Notes: generated by a model from the sequence alone, not told the origin. Shown: positions 44,371 through 57,966, counted from the stretch's first letter. The stretch: DNA of 61,156 bases from Folioceros fuciformis (GCA_049999805.1 JBNGIO010005882.1:1-61156), one strand, 5' to 3'. Numbers and translations: made by a program.

Positions 44371-45024
44371 ACCTACCACTCTCCACAGGTGAACGCGGAT
44401 ACAGACACAAGTGTCTGGGTAGAAAGTACGACTGGAACTACAGGCTGCCTAAGCAACGAAAGGGTAACGAGACCTGGGACTCGGATGGGATTTATTTCCC
44501 CTTTTCCTACCCTTACCTGTAAGAGAAGAGAAGAGCAGAGAAGAAGAGGAGGCCGCAACAAACGGCAGCAGCAGCAGGACACGCCTTTTGTCTCTCTCAG
44601 CAAGCTCGCAGGTAGCAGAGCGGACGGCGCAGCAGAGACGAGCAGGGCAGCAGTCACAAAATCCAAACCCATCGTGTCTCAGGCAGGCTTATAAGTCCGG
44701 AAGCCGCGGGGCCCGCTGATTGCCTCCCACTCTTATATATTAGGAGCCAGGTCTAGTAGACTACACTTCAGGCTCCATACCCATGTGCCCCTCGTTGGCA
44801 CTGCAAACGTAGAAAGCGAAGGCGAAGGATGAAACTGGGCACGATCACAAGCTCCGACATCGCCCACGCTCTTTTGTGACCTAACCGGGGCGATCGACCC
44901 TGACCAGGTCCTCAGCAGCATCGGTCATGCCGATCGACTAGCTGCGCTGCGTTGCGCTCCACTGCGCTGTGTGAATTGCATCGCTGCCTGGCTCGCTCCA
45001 TCCCGAGGGGCAGCCACTGGCATC
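44371..45024. promoter_or_regulatory. Divergent promoter between the MAPR gene and the transporter gene
   Basis: 654 bp between two head-to-head ATGs. A minus-strand TATA-like TATATAA lies at 44733-44739 and would place an MAPR start site near 44700, leaving a 5' UTR of about 330 bases that may be spliced. Confidence 0.45.
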
Positions 45025-47180
45025 ATGGGGTGGCGGTATAAGGCCGGTCTCTTGCTCATTGGCAGCGTGGTTCTCATCTGGGTCACATCCGCGGAGGTCA
45101 CCCAGGTATCCTATGGTATCATCTCCCATCGATGCGCTGGACAGATCTTTTGTACTCTCCGACTCCGGTGCCTCCTCCGGGCTTGTTACTCACCCTGCGC
45201 TGCCGTGCATTGCTCTTGGGATGATTTTGCAGAGCATTTTCGACAAATACAGACACCCTTTTGCCCTCACCTACTTAGGAGCTTCTCTGCTGGTTGTTTA
45301 TCTACCTCTGGCCCTCTTGAAGGATCGAATTTCGGGTTGTCTCCGGCAAAACCCCGCTATTCCAAGGCGGGACAGTAATATAGGCCTCGAAGATTTGCCA
45401 GAATCGCCAGTTAAGGTCAATGGACTCCTTAGGTTGCAGGGTGATGACTCGCAGCCCTTTGTCTTGATCAAGGACAGCACGTTTGAGATGGGCGATGAAG
45501 AGGAGGGCCTTGCACTGGTAGTGAAGAATGCAGAGGAGTTTCGCAGACGAGCTCCTGCTCAATTAACCCCTTGGGAGCTCATGCGGATGAGTTTTCTGAT
45601 TGCACCACTTTGGTTTTTTACAGAGGTACCAGTCTCCCATTTCTGCCTCTGCCAAATGTTTACCGTTTTCTCCTTTTTCCCTACCAGAATTTTTTCTTTT
45701 GTGATCTCCATGGCTGGACTACGATCTCCAGGACAAGTTGCCTGACAGAATGCAACCCGTTTCTCTTGGTTTTACAGTATCTCTCCAATGCAGCTCTGGC
45801 TTACACAAGTGTTGCAAGCACAACTATCTTATCTTCAACTGCGGGCCTTTTCACACTTATGTTTTCAATCATACTAGGTCAAGATTCATTTGACATAGTT
45901 AAGGCAATAGCAGTGCTCGTGAGCATTACAGGGGTTGCCATGACAACTCTCGGCAAGACGTGGGCAGCAGACGATCCCCAAATCACTCTTCAGGAGTATG
46001 TCCCCCCTGTCATTCCCATGAGAAATAGTTCTGTGGTTTGATATGGATGGCTTTAAGACCGACCTTGTGGACAACAGACTGCTGCCTGCGCTTGAGGGAA
46101 CTAGTGCTATGATTTTGGTCTTTCTCCCTCCCCCTCAGAGCAAGCTCATTGCGAGGCTAATTGATTTGCCTTGATGATTGCAGTGCTGGGCACTCCCTCT
46201 TGGGTGATGTGCTGGGTCTTCTTTCAGCTGCATCCTATGGGATTTTCACAGGTTTGTCCCTAGTCTTGAAGTGTAGATGACAGTTGGCAAATAAAATGCA
46301 GTCTCCGTAAACCTGTCGTGGACTTTGTCATGTCCCCCGGATATGGCAAAGATGGACTTTGTTGCAATGGTTTTCGTACTTATGTGAACAATTTGTGTGT
46401 CCATTGGTTTTCTTGTCAGTTCTACTGAAGAAGCATGCTGGTGAGGAAGGTGGCAATGTTGATATGCAAAAAGTCTTCGGCTACATAGGCCTCTTTACTC
46501 TCTGTGGTCTTTGGTGGCTAGGTGAGGACAATCAATGAAAGCTTGATATGATGACTGGTGACTCTGATGCTCCCGTGTGCTAGTCTATCATGAAGTTGAC
46601 CTGAGCGTACGGTGCCCAGGTTACAGATCAGACTGACCCATGAACGGCTGTGATGCAGTTTGGCCCCTACATATGTTGGGCTTGGAGCCTTCTTTCAGCA
46701 TTCCTACCACTTGGAAGCTTGACGAAGTTCTACTTGCCAATGGATTTCTTGGAAGTGTAGTGTCTGATTATTTCTGGTATGCACATAGTAAGTTGGTTGA
46801 CAAAATGTGCTTGTGCTATACTTCGAACCATCATCGAGTTCCATGTCTTTAACGTCTTGCTTTTCTTCACCTTGCCTGTTGCTCTGGACAGGGCTTTGTC
46901 TGTTGTCTGGACAACTCCTCTTGTTGCAACTCTTGGCATGTCCTTGACAATCCCTTTAGCCATGCTTGCGGATGTTGCTGTACATGGTCGGCATTATTCG
47001 GCTATTTATGTTCTGGGTTCAATACAGGTCTGTTCGTTGTGGTTGGCGCAGTTTTTTTCACCAGCACTTCCTTCTGCACACGTCTGATTTGTTACATTTG
47101 GTCATGAAATTATGCAGGTCTTCGCTGGGTTTGTAATAGCCAATATCACACATCGCTGTTCCCGCACAATGGGGCTTTAA
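45025..47180 (+). CDS. SLC35F5-like (DMT/EamA superfamily) membrane transporter
   Basis: Eight exons in phase: 45025-45105, 45233-45625, 45778-45995, 46184-46251, 46420-46521, 46659-46776, 46892-47027, 47118-47180; 392 aa. It starts MGWRYKAGLLLIGSVVLIWV and shows the family's first helix then VTSAEVTQSIFDKYRHPFAL. After a hydrophilic acidic loop (residues 60-135) come YLSNAALAYTSVASTTILSS, AGLFTLMFSIILGQDSF, ITGVAMTTLGKTWAADD, ASYGIFTVLLKKHAG, GYIGLFTLCGLWWLV, VVWTTPLVATLGMSLTIPLA and YVLGSIQVFAGFVIANI. About nine or ten helices are expected. Substrate is unknown; Golgi or vacuolar location is usual for SLC35F. The exon 3 donor (CAGGA|GTATGT) was chosen by phase and by continuity with DAGHSLLGD. 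Confidence 0.93.
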
Positions 47181-47934
47181 CGGCGTACAAATATGATGTG
47201 GCCTTCGTCTCAATGATCAGATTCCTATGGTGAGCAGGAGCAGGACGATGAATTTCAGCAGGCATGAGCATGATCTGGATCCTTTGCAGAGGCATTTGCT
47301 ACAACTAGCATCAGCATCTTGGCATATTGCCTGGCTGCTGCTGTACTCGAGCAGACGGTGGAGAACTTGGTATTGCGTACAGCAGGAACGGGACAATTCA
47401 CGTGCTCTATCCCTGCGTCTAGTCTTCGATCCTCTCGTAGTTGTTCAAGCCCGCAGCGAGACCAGATTTTGTAAGCTCGTTCTTGTACGGTTCATCGATG
47501 TTGCTTTGTAAATGTCCTGATCAGAGTAGTCAGCATGGGTCATAGTTCGTCGTAGCCAGTCTGACTCACTGATCCTTGAACTGGATTTGAGGGCAGTGCC
47601 CTCGATTCCATTATCGCTACCTCGGTCACTGTTTCTGAACGCTTAATGCGTACATACCTGGCATTTCATGGTCAGGCGAAAACTTTTAGAAAGCGCCACG
47701 CGATGCTCAGAACTTCCATCGCACATGGTGCGTGAGACGAGTGCCTCAATTCCACTTGGAACCCTAACTTCATGACGACCCATCCTAAGCACAACGCGTG
47801 GCGAAGGCAGATTCCACTATGTACTAACGGACTGGTAACTAGAACATTTTAGGACCCACTGTACACGAAATTCAACCGCCCACCCTCCGCACTTCTGATA
47901 TGCTACGCCGCCGTTAAGACAACAGCTCACAGGA
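47181..47934. other. Convergent 3' region between the transporter and UFD2
   Basis: 754 bp with no supported gene. Part is probably 3' UTR of both genes. Confidence 0.45.
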
Positions 47935-50900
47935 CTATTGACGGTGCAACGATATAAACTCTTCAATCTTGGCCCTCAATGCCGTATCCGGTATGAGCAT
48001 ATCGGGTGTCAGTAGAGACCTGTTAAAAGGATCGGTCTGCAACAACAGTTCCCAGCAGTGAGGTAAACAACCATCCTACTCTGGCCTTTGTGTGGAGCAA
48101 TTGACAATTGTTTTGTGTGCAATACCTGATCGCTGAGTAAGTGCCGCTGTATAGTAGAACGATCCACTATCGCCTTGGATGAAGGTAGAATCACTGGATC
48201 TTTCATCAAAGTGTACTGCAACCAAGACAGCACGTTCCATCTTTTAGTTCAAATTGCAGGTGAGCCCCCAAGACGGGATTGTGGAATGCGCACCTGAATG
48301 GGATCAAGAAATTCCTCAGGTATGTCCCCAAGCAGAGCCTCTGTGTCCATTGCCTCGGTTGCTGCCGCTCGGGCTTGCAAGCCTAGAGCCTCAAATTCTT
48401 GAATGATCTCCTGTGGTTGGCTCTTGCTCAAAACACCTGCTGCTTCGCCAAATAACTGGATTCACGCAATAGTCACGCGACGGGCACCGCTGCCAAGACA
48501 GGCAAATGAGACATACCAATGACAATCTCGTACCTCGTCCCTGTACGAGCGGCCATCACATGAGATTGCCTTGGGAAAAACGCCTTCGACATCACCTCTT
48601 GAAAGGTTCACGTATATATTAACGATCTTTGCAACAAAGTAAGTGTAGAATATTAGTACACCACAAGAGTCCACGGCCCAAAAACACAAGCAGACTGAGT
48701 GCGCAAACTATTTCCCAGGACTTACCTGTGCGAGCAGCTCTTTAGGTCTGAACTCGTACTTCTCAGGTTCCTTCACCTTGAGAGCTTTTCGCTGAGGCCC
48801 AACAAGTTGCAGAAGAAAGTAATTGAGCATAGCAGCAACCCGTTCTACCTGAAATTGTGTTGTCGAGATGACAAACAGCAAAACATTAGGGCTCCAACCA
48901 TATTCGCGCTACATAGCAGGCAATTTGCCAACCTCTAGGTGAAAGAGAAGTGATAGGGGAAAAACAGAGAGCACGTTCCACATTTGACCCTGCTGACTGC
49001 CGGGTGCCACAGAAAGTCACAAAATTAAGCCTGGCTTACCAGTTCAGGGAGAAGGAATGGAGCTGTGATCTCCCTGGAGGTATACTGAAGCATATTCACG
49101 TTCTCGTTAGCCAACGTCATGTCGATGCGCACTATCTGTTTATTTCAGCACAAACTACTCAGTCCGCTACCACAAACAGAGCTGCCTAGAACAGAATCAT
49201 TAACCATGCATTAACTATGACCACACATTTTCCTGCTGGTGAAAATGCCGAGTCCTTTCCCGCCTCTCCTGTGCTGATAAACGGCCCCAATCACCAGCAT
49301 TTCCCATTTCAGCTTCCAACTCTTTGAGTTCAGGCATTTTCTTCAAACTTTCATCTAAAAGAAAGATGCTGTCGTTGATCAGCAAGTTGAGAAACCTCAA
49401 ATAAGAGCCTCTCTCCTCAGTCACAGCTATCTGTTCATGAGACACATGTCAGAGTTTGATCTTCCAGTACTTGTAACGCAGACATCTGTGACATTTCATT
49501 CATCTCAAACATAGCTAACTGTCTCAAACATCCTTGTGTTCACGTGTACCCCATCCATTTGGGTATCAAAGGAAGAATACCCTTTTCCATGCGTTCTGAT
49601 GACTAGGTACACCCCACAGATATTCGAGTATCTCTGCAATATTGTGCCTGATGTTGAATTTATCATAGAACTGTAGGAAGAACGGCAAGACATCACAGAA
49701 CTCAGAGACATCAGAGTTAACTCCCCTCTCAGCTCAAAACTTTGCTTTCTGCAACACAAGCTGGACACTTATGCCAACTCAGGGTAGCTACCTGCGTGTG
49801 AGAGCCAGTGAACTCAATGTCTACGTGTAGTTTTAGCAGATTTGGCACCAAATACTGCAATGCAAGATCATGCCCCTCGAAGAGAGAAGCCATGGAGCTC
49901 TTCAAACCAGGAGAGTAGCTGCAATGAGCAAGGAGTATAAGAAATTGACCGGGTTGCCACTGGCAAGCGAAATGTCCTAGCTTCACACTGAACTTTATAA
50001 GAACTAACCTCTTTGATGGAATCCATGCACTCAAGACTTCCACCATTTTAGCCCTGAGATATGGATTCTTCACATGGAGTGGGCTGCCCATAAAGATTAC
50101 AATAAAGCTCATGAAGTCATCCTGAAGAAGAAACACGTACGAAAGGATGTCAGGAAACAACAACCACGAAACAAGTTCCATTCCAGGGCACACGGACTTC
50201 AACTGCTGGAGACATGACTACCGTGTTGTGATACGCGACACAACAGGCGTCTCCTGCCAAACGGTTTTGGTTATAACGCTAAGAAATATATGTATATCTG
50301 GATAGATCAGCAGAACGAACGCACTCACCAGCATCACCCCTTCTAGAGCTCTTGGAATACGAGAGGCAAATAGGAGGAACTCCAAGGAGTCTTCAATAAA
50401 ATGCTCAGGCATGGAGGCAAACTCCATCGGACATGGAGTGGGTAGAGGCATTGCAAAACCACCAACCAAACTTGCAAGCCAGACCACCATTAACCTGTAG
50501 AAACTCAAGGCCTGATGCAAAAGCTCTTCATCCTGAAAACCAAGCCACACCAGCCTTCAAACCACCACTTGTGCTTCAGTCGGAAAATACAGAGACCGAA
50601 CTTTGTATGATCTGGGCATAATCACAGTGACGTAGCAACCTAACAGAAGGTACGTAAAAAAGGGGCACATCGCTAGCGATAGTAAGAAAGCAGATGACAA
50701 CAATAGCAACATCACCCAAAGGCTGTACATAACATAGAATGCCCAAAACCGAACTACTATTCAGACATTCAACCACGCTACTACCTTCACAAGCTGCGCC
50801 TCATAGCAATATTTCTCCTGTGACAGTGCCTCCAACTCCGGGACAGGCCCATCCACTCGATGTGAAGCATCTGAAAGTCTTGAAAGCTCCTGCACTTTAA

Positions 50901-53282
50901 CGTATCAAACTTGATACATAAATGCATCCAAATTACAAGAGGCTTCCTATCATCTCAACAAAAGTGTTTTCTAGCACTTCAAAATATTTTTCTCACGATG
51001 CAGCTGAGAAATTGCAAATACTGAGCGAACGAGTCAAACAAAAGATTGAACAAAAGCAGGCCAACTTCACACCATGATAAACACCACGTGGATGCTGCTA
51101 ACCTGCACTAAGCTCTTGAAGTCTGAAAGAGCCTTTAATAGACCCAAGTTGAGCACTCTTGCCGTGAAGAAGAAGCACTCACAAATGAATGAGTACTGAG
51201 AGTTGGTCAGAGCTGGGACGCTTGCAGACGCTGAAGGAGTAGAATTGCTAATGGACGTTGATGCTACTTGAGATGGTCCTTGTCCAGGGCTTGGCTCCTC
51301 CATTCCTACCCTCCTGACTCCAGAAGTCTGCACCCACTGGGCGACCTCCTCTGAGGTAGCATGGATGGCAGTCAAGTCACTGCAGGTCTCCAACAACCAG
51401 GTCCACAATTATACACCATGGAACCTTCCACGCATAACAGAAAGGCTAAATTAATGGGGAATGTAATCACAGCAGCACTGAAAGTAGAACAGTCTAGGGG
51501 ACAAGCACATAGTTTCATGCAGGTTCGAGTAATCCATCATAACTACAGCAAAGCCATCTAGCTCCAGATGAAAGGATGACAAGGTAATGAACAGCAGGCA
51601 GTACTACTTGGATTCATGACAATGCATCCAGAGACTTACTACAGTATCCCGTATGCCACTCAACACACAGTTCAGGCGCTGTGAAACATATAATGGAAGC
51701 AAGCGTCACCTGAAGCCAATACGCCTATTTCGATGGACATATGTAAAGTCAATCTTGTTCTTCTTCGTAAGTCCAGGATCAAGAAAAGGACCGCACAGCC
51801 TCAACATCACAGCACTTAAGCTCACAAACATGCCAGTGCTTGCGTTCAGAAAAGGATTTGACTGCAGAAACAGCCAACTGAGTCAGAAGTGGTACAGCAA
51901 GGGGAATCAAATTTGCCAGACTAAGACATTAATGTCACTTGTTTCATTTCCTTCGTCTGTTCTATGGCAATCACAGCTCGACCTGCATCTGTCCACGTGC
52001 GCCATTCTTCGTGATTACAGCTCCCAGGTAGTGGAGGACAGGCTCTCTTGTGTCTGCAGACTTCAAAAGCTTCAGCAGGATCTCGTGCAAACCAGTATAA
52101 AGTTGGTTCAGGACAGTCTTAAGGGTTGCAAATGAGGACATGAGGTCTGCTGGCCGTCGGGATGAAGCATCAGAAAAGCATTGTTGCCTGAATGTGCAAA
52201 GCAGTAAAAGAGAAAGCTCACTTCAGAAGACGAATCACCCTCAGAAAGGGTCACACTGCCCCCTAACAGGTAAGATGAACACTCAATACAGATTAGTAGA
52301 TTGCAGGCTGTGGAAGCCACTACTACTACTTTTGTACATGAGAGGCAGTGAGCTGTACATGCGCCTTCTGTGAACATGACAGAACGATAGGAGAGACAAG
52401 ATTGGGAGAGTTGTGAGTGAAAAGTTACCCGACAGACGGCTGGCCACTGCTAAACCTGGGGTGGTCTGGGATTGCAGCTATCCTAAAGAAGGGTCCAAGC
52501 AGACTGCTAAGTTCCAAAGACCTGCCATTAACATGATCCCCTTTTGGAAGCCACATAGGATGCTTAACAAGTGATTGTGCAACAACTTGATGGGATACCA
52601 GCAAAGCCAGTGCTCTGAGAGGAGCCTGGAACGGTCCTAGAGGGGAGAGCCTTATGACACATCCGTGCAAATCCATAAACACCTGGCTAAGAATATCATC
52701 TAAACCCTCATCTGCAAAACGAAGAAGAAATTGATCAAGAAAGCCCGAAGGCAACTTTTCTTCTGGCATGCTGCCAATCCCACTGTTTCTTTCCTCAAGG
52801 GCACCACAAACAGAAGGAGAGACCTCAGCAATTATGAGGGATAGCAGAGGCGAAGTGGTGGCCTGAGTCAGCCTAGCTGGTTGAGGAAACATATCAGGGT
52901 GCAAAAGCAGAATCCCAGAATACGACACAGCTAACTCCTTAGCTTGACGGAGTGCATCCTGAATCTCTCCAAGAACAACCTTGTCCTTGATTGTCTGCAT
53001 CTTTCGGCCTTCCTCGAGTGCCCGCCGGAAACAACCCACCAAATAAAAAAACGCTTGGTCGGTAGCGTTCTGCAACCTTGCCGTCACCACTCTCTCCAGA
53101 AGGCCCCTATTGAGCAGAAGAGGGCGGTTTTCGCTCAAGAGCTCGGCTGCCAGCTGCTCCAGATATACGCAGGGCGGCAAACAAGAGGCGGGGTCTAGAG
53201 ACACTTGCAGCACTCTCCTGAGGACGAAATCCTCCATTTCCACTTTGTCCCTGCCAACCTTCACCTGTGCCATGGCCTTCAA
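47935..53282 (-). CDS. UFD2: Ubiquitin conjugation factor E4 (UFD2/UBE4, plant PUB1-like), U-box ligase
   Basis: A long many-exon minus-strand gene. Exon 1 (53282-52429; a second ATG at 53273 fits family starts) gives [20 protein letters not shown], then [20 protein letters not shown] and [20 protein letters not shown]. Later exons keep the Ufd2 core: [19 protein letters not shown] (about 51150), [38 protein letters not shown] (about 50400), [40 protein letters not shown], and [17 protein letters not shown] (about 48700-48600). The C-terminal U-box is spread over two exons, 48215-48126 ([20 protein letters not shown]) and 48036-47935 ([20 protein letters not shown]), ending FISLHRQ. The protein lengthens ubiquitin chains with CDC48 partners. 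I read the first and last exons precisely; inner exon edges are approximate. No disabling change was seen. Confidence 0.93.
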
Positions 53283-54373
53283 CGCTAATATACATCAACC
53301 AGAAGCGATGCCAACTTCCATCAACTGGCAGGGCCACGTGAAAAGGAACAATAGCTAGGGCAAAACAAGCACAATGGGCAAGGGCGGGTTCGTGTGGAGC
53401 TGAGAATTTTACAGTGACAAAACCCGATGTCACACTCTCATTACCCCCCACATAGCCTGCATAGACCTACACAGTCCACCCTCCGGAATTGGGACCAGGC
53501 TTGTACGTAAATCGAAAGTGCGGCTCTTCAGGTCCCAAATGGGATCTGTGACAATTGGAAGTTCTAGCATCTTTTCATTAAAAAATTCTACGAGATTCAG
53601 TGGGTAGGCAGATTTTACTTAAAAATGACCACCCGTTCTCCTTCACATGCATGACAAACATATAAAGGACATGTACTGTCATCTTGCACCAAGAAAAGAA
53701 AACCTGGCACAGCACATCAGCGCATAACACCCTAGTACACATGGCATGGTGATGGAAGCAGAGCATCGGACCTAGACCTCTAGCTGTCATATGAACTTCA
53801 AATCGTACTTCAAACTATAGAGAGTGAGGTTATTTTTTGGGCTAGAAAAATAATTGAAATAATTATGATTAGTTGATCTAAATTATGAAAGCCTAAGCCA
53901 AACTAATGTCCTCACCAAGGGCTTGCCATGTTTGAGGCACCCCACAACCATTTTAAACCACATATTGCCTTTTGAAACAATGAGCAAGGTAGTTTAGAAG
54001 CAATTGACATTTAGAAGCTACAAGACAACAAATCTTTAGAAAGCCTTCTTTCACACGAGGTTGAAGAGAGAGAGTAGGGTTCAAGTATTTATAGCACAAG
54101 CTATACTAGGCAAAACAAGGCTAGGCTAGGATATTTGAATACTAAAAACAAGACCAAGGGCAATGTTATCAAATTGGCGTACCTCTTACTCATGAGGTGA
54201 TTGCGTAGTGCATGTGCGAGACATGGTATGAGAAGGCCCTCATCAATTGTGACATAAACACATTGGTAGCTCCATTGTAGGACATTATGAACTCATAAAG
54301 TTGGCCATAGACTCGGTGGCAATCCCATTGCCAGGTAGGTAGAACTTGGTGTCAACCTTCGATCGCACATCTC
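53283..54373. other. UFD2 upstream region and AT-rich spacer
   Basis: The UFD2 promoter should lie at 53283-53550. From about 53570 the sequence becomes AT-rich with no recognisable gene. Confidence 0.4.
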
Positions 54374-54995
54374 ATGTCACCTGCTCCTCTAACTCCTTCT
54401 TGCCAAATGGTTGATTGTACTCACTCTTTCTTTCATCTCATATCACCTCCAAGGACTACTCACTGTTTTTCTCTTCTCGTGTCTTGTCACCTACTCCACA
54501 CTATTGTTCTCTTCTTGTGTCTTAACCTACTCCACAGTCTCCTTCTTGCCTGTACTCCTTCTTGCCAAATGGTTGATTGTACTCAATCGTTCTTTCATTT
54601 CATATCACCTCCTCCTCATACTCGTTCCTACCAAATGTTTGATTGTATTCAACTCTTTCTTTCATTTCATTCCACGTCACCTTGCACTCACTCCTTCTTT
54701 CATTTCATGTCACTCCTCCTAAGAATCCTTCCTATTGAATGGTTGATTGTACTCACTTTTTCTTTCATCTCATATCACCTCCTCGTCACACTCCCTTCTG
54801 TTAGAGGGTTCTTTGTACTCCCTCTTTCTTTCATCTCATGTCACCTCTTCCTCATATTGCTTCATACCGTATATACCGAATGGTGATTGTACTCTTTCTT
54901 CAATCGATTGTGCTCACTCCTTCTTCGATCATTTCAAAAAACTTTTCTTCAATCGATTGTGCTCACTCCTTCTTCAATCATTTCAAAAAACTTTT
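54374..54995. repeat. Minisatellite with pyrimidine-rich units
   Basis: Degenerate units of roughly 55-110 bp carry TGGTTGATTGTACTCACTCT, TTCTTTCATCTCATATCACC and TCCTTCTTGCCAAA in order. At the right end a unit of about 51 bp (TCTTCAATCGATTGTGCTCA ... TTTCAAAAAACTTT) is present twice nearly perfectly (about 54897-54994). A 170-codon ORF through the array is a by-product of repeat periodicity, not a gene. Confidence 0.85.
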
Positions 54996-55841
54996 ATTGG
55001 TTTCATTGAAAATCATTTACTAGCATGTTTGTGACAATTTGGAGGAAGTGTAATCTCTCATATTTTCCAAATCAGTTCGGAACAAATTTCACACCATGTT
55101 GACACACTATGTTGACAATATAGCATCTATTCGACTATGTATAAGACGGCTGTCTCGTCTCCATCATCGATTTCGAAGACACTTGGCTCACTACACCACG
55201 AGGTGAATCTATTAATGTACATAACGTGCATGTATGGGTAGCTAACGATATGATTCGTCCAACTCTGTATCCACACGGGCCCTACCTTACCAATTACCGT
55301 TAACACGAATGTACGTACCGACCGCACTAATATGCATTTTCATTGAATATGAAGGAGATCCTGTCCGTAGGCTCCTGGAAGAGTACGGCACGGCTGCTGG
55401 TAGCCCGTGGACGGTCATAACAGCCTGTCGCGTATTCGCAGCTCGGGAGGAACACCACTCACATTTCCCGATACCACATCTTCCTCCAAGATCGGTCGCC
55501 TACCAGTGTCCCTCATTAGCCCTTCTGCGATGTGTTTCTTGCTTGGCGTCAGAATCACATAGTTGGGGTCCGCCCTCTCGTAGCTGCCACACGTGAAGCG
55601 TGTCAGTGAAGGTGAGACTAATACGGCAACCATCTTGTCTACCCCGTCTGGTGGCTCCAGAAACGAGACATACCCACTTTCACAGTGTGAGGGATGGTTT
55701 GAAATAGGTAGACACATGATGAAAGTACCTTACACCCCCGAAGTTCTCCATTCGAATGCCAAACCCGTATTGCGTTTTTTGCGAGAGATGGTTCCTGGTT
55801 ACTGCAACACATGGGCGCCTCTTGTTATTCTCACTTCTCCA
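54996..55841. other. Spacer with a 100-codon unknown minus-strand frame
   Basis: A minus-strand frame at 55717-55415 (FLEPPDGVDKMVAVLVSPSL, then DPNYVILTPSKKHIAEGLM) reads like protein but has no family I recognise. It may be a transposon-derived fragment. I do not call a gene. Confidence 0.3.
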
Positions 55842-57966
55842 CTACGTTAACAATTTATAGCTTTCCTCAAACGAACCCCTGCCTGCAAAGCCGAACGTGA
55901 AAGAGGGTTGCCACCACGACTTCAAGACTAGCACCACACCAGAGGTCACTGACCCCAGCTTGCCCTAGAAGCACGTGATAGCACAGGTCCAGCTGTGTAA
56001 GTGTTCACCACACCTCACACAACCAAACCAGATTGAAAAGAGAAAATAGAAAAGAGACACTAGGTTCGAAGGCCTTCAAAAGACCTTCAGCATGATGTTT
56101 TTGTTTGCCTGCCAGGATGCCACTAAGTTCGCACTTGACACTGGGGACTTCCCTTTCAGATTCCCGAATGACTCTGTATCCAACCTGCACATGAGAATAG
56201 AAGTCTGTGAAGATTGTGTAATGGACCATGTACTGCTGACATCGCTTTACTTGCCTGTGCTCAAGCTCAAAACCAAGATCCACGTAGTTTGTGATTCCTA
56301 CAACTTCATCAGCCTCAAAAGGATTCTTAATCTGCAGGACGAAATGGACACGGATTATTCCCCCTAGTTGTTTACTCGATCATTCCAATCCTTTATCATT
56401 CCATGGACGGCAAAACGCCTACTCTGCTGACACGGCCCATTCCGAAACTGACAACAGCGTATGTGAGGTTACAACTGGTACCAAGATCGTACCCTTCTCT
56501 GGACAGTCAGGTGATGGAAGTACGATGCTCGAAGCTGAGCTTCAAGTGACACGAAGACAAGAGGAGGTGAGAAATCCACATCACTAAATGTTGGGGGAAA
56601 AAGAACCGTCTGTGGAGAACACCAGACCTTATGGTTGTTGCAAAACTCTAAACAAAAATTGAATGAGGGATGCAGAGGGCCCGCCATGCCGGTGCCATAG
56701 TCCAGTGCAAAGCTCCAATTCTCAAGGTTTTTACAGCTATTTGGGAATGTTTCATCCTTTAACACTGGACGTAGAGGACATGACTGATCAGCTAGAAAGA
56801 CATGGCAGCCACCGTCGGTTGGCTTTAGAGAACATGATCAGGAAGTGAAGACACAGTTAGGGCCTACCTACCAAGGGGCTTATACTGAAGACCTGCAGTT
56901 AACTTCCCCAGTGACCCTGCAAGCCACACTGTCGTTGGCACCAATTTTCCTGCACATACGAGTCCCTCGACATGAGGAGCGAGCACGTGCAACATCTCGA
57001 CTTCCTTCTTTGAAAACGCAGTGATGACCCGGACAATGGAGAGGAGTGCAGAGACCTTGCACCAGAAGGTGATATGGTGACCCGGTCAGTCCTGCTGTAA
57101 ATCTTTCAGAAGAGAACCTTAAACCCGCATGCCCATAATCCTCAGCCTGATCCCTGCGAACGGGAAGGACAATTTTCCGGACAGAAACGAGAAAGCACGT
57201 AAGTATCTAGGGGAGGTGACATTTACGATACAGAATGCTGGCTTTCGGCAGCAATGACACATCGATGAAGGATATGCATGTGCTGGCTGCTACTTTACCC
57301 GTCTCTCCGCACAACAGGCACAGATGTAAAAGCACCCAAGCCAGTTTCTGGTGAAAACAACGATGCTCGCAATTTCAAAGCACTGATTCAAAACACCTTA
57401 TCAGTGGAGGACCTGCAAACTCCAGTAACAGTGACATCCTTATAGGACAGGAAGAAAGTTACGAATGGTGATTGCGAGCAATAGCCAGTGGAGGGAGATA
57501 GGTTCAAAGCTTGGCATACTTTTCGGTGCTTGACACCGTGAGGTCCGCAAACGTGTGGGGGTCTAGCAAATCCCTGCAACAGGAGGATACGATCTCAGCT
57601 GCAGCATTGTTTGAACAAAACAGCCTGTTACACATAGCCCGACACTCGCTTGCTGGAAATGATGGCCATACCGCTGCCACCGAAAAGTACATTCCCCGCT
57701 AGCCTCTGCTCGTTCATGAGAGGTGCGTACCTGTGGGAGTGTGGTTGTTACGAGAAAAGAAGGTTCGGATTAAGGGAGGAGGAAGTTAGAGGAACAAGGG
57801 GCAGAGACGAAGATGGAGTTACAATTGCGGTGATGTCAACCCGTGGGTCATCGGCTGGCTGCAGCAAGATTTGCCCCACCACCTGATCCTTTAGATCAAA
57901 GTAGTCTCTGAAGAGCTGCTTCCTGGCTATTTTGTTAAACAGAACCTCGTAAGAAGACTCGGCCAT
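55842..57966 (-). CDS. Plant OM47-like outer-membrane beta-barrel protein
   Basis: Nine minus-strand exons fit in phase: 57966-57823, 57573-57520, 57438-57397, 57055-56872, 56764-56628, 56534-56493, 56331-56255, 56184-56085, 55964-55842; 300 aa. It begins MAESSYEVLFNKIARKQLFR. Alternating strands follow: VWLAGSLGKLTAGLQYK, NLENWSFALDYGTGMAGPLH, SYFHHLTVQRRIKNPFEADE, VVGITNYVDLGFELEHR, SANLVASWQANKNIMLKGKL and VLVLKSWWQPSFTFGFAGRG. The amphipathic strands and the final SWWQPSFTF resemble the plant VDAC-like barrel protein OM47 of the mitochondrial outer membrane; this assignment is from memory of the family. Intron 7 starts with GC (CACAG|GCAAGT) instead of GT. Exons 2 and 3 (18 and 14 codons) are the least certain. 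Confidence 0.72.

Noticed and set aside
54374-54886. 170-codon ORF rich in Phe, Ser, Leu, His
   Set aside because: It is a read-through of the pyrimidine-rich minisatellite units, repeated in several frames.
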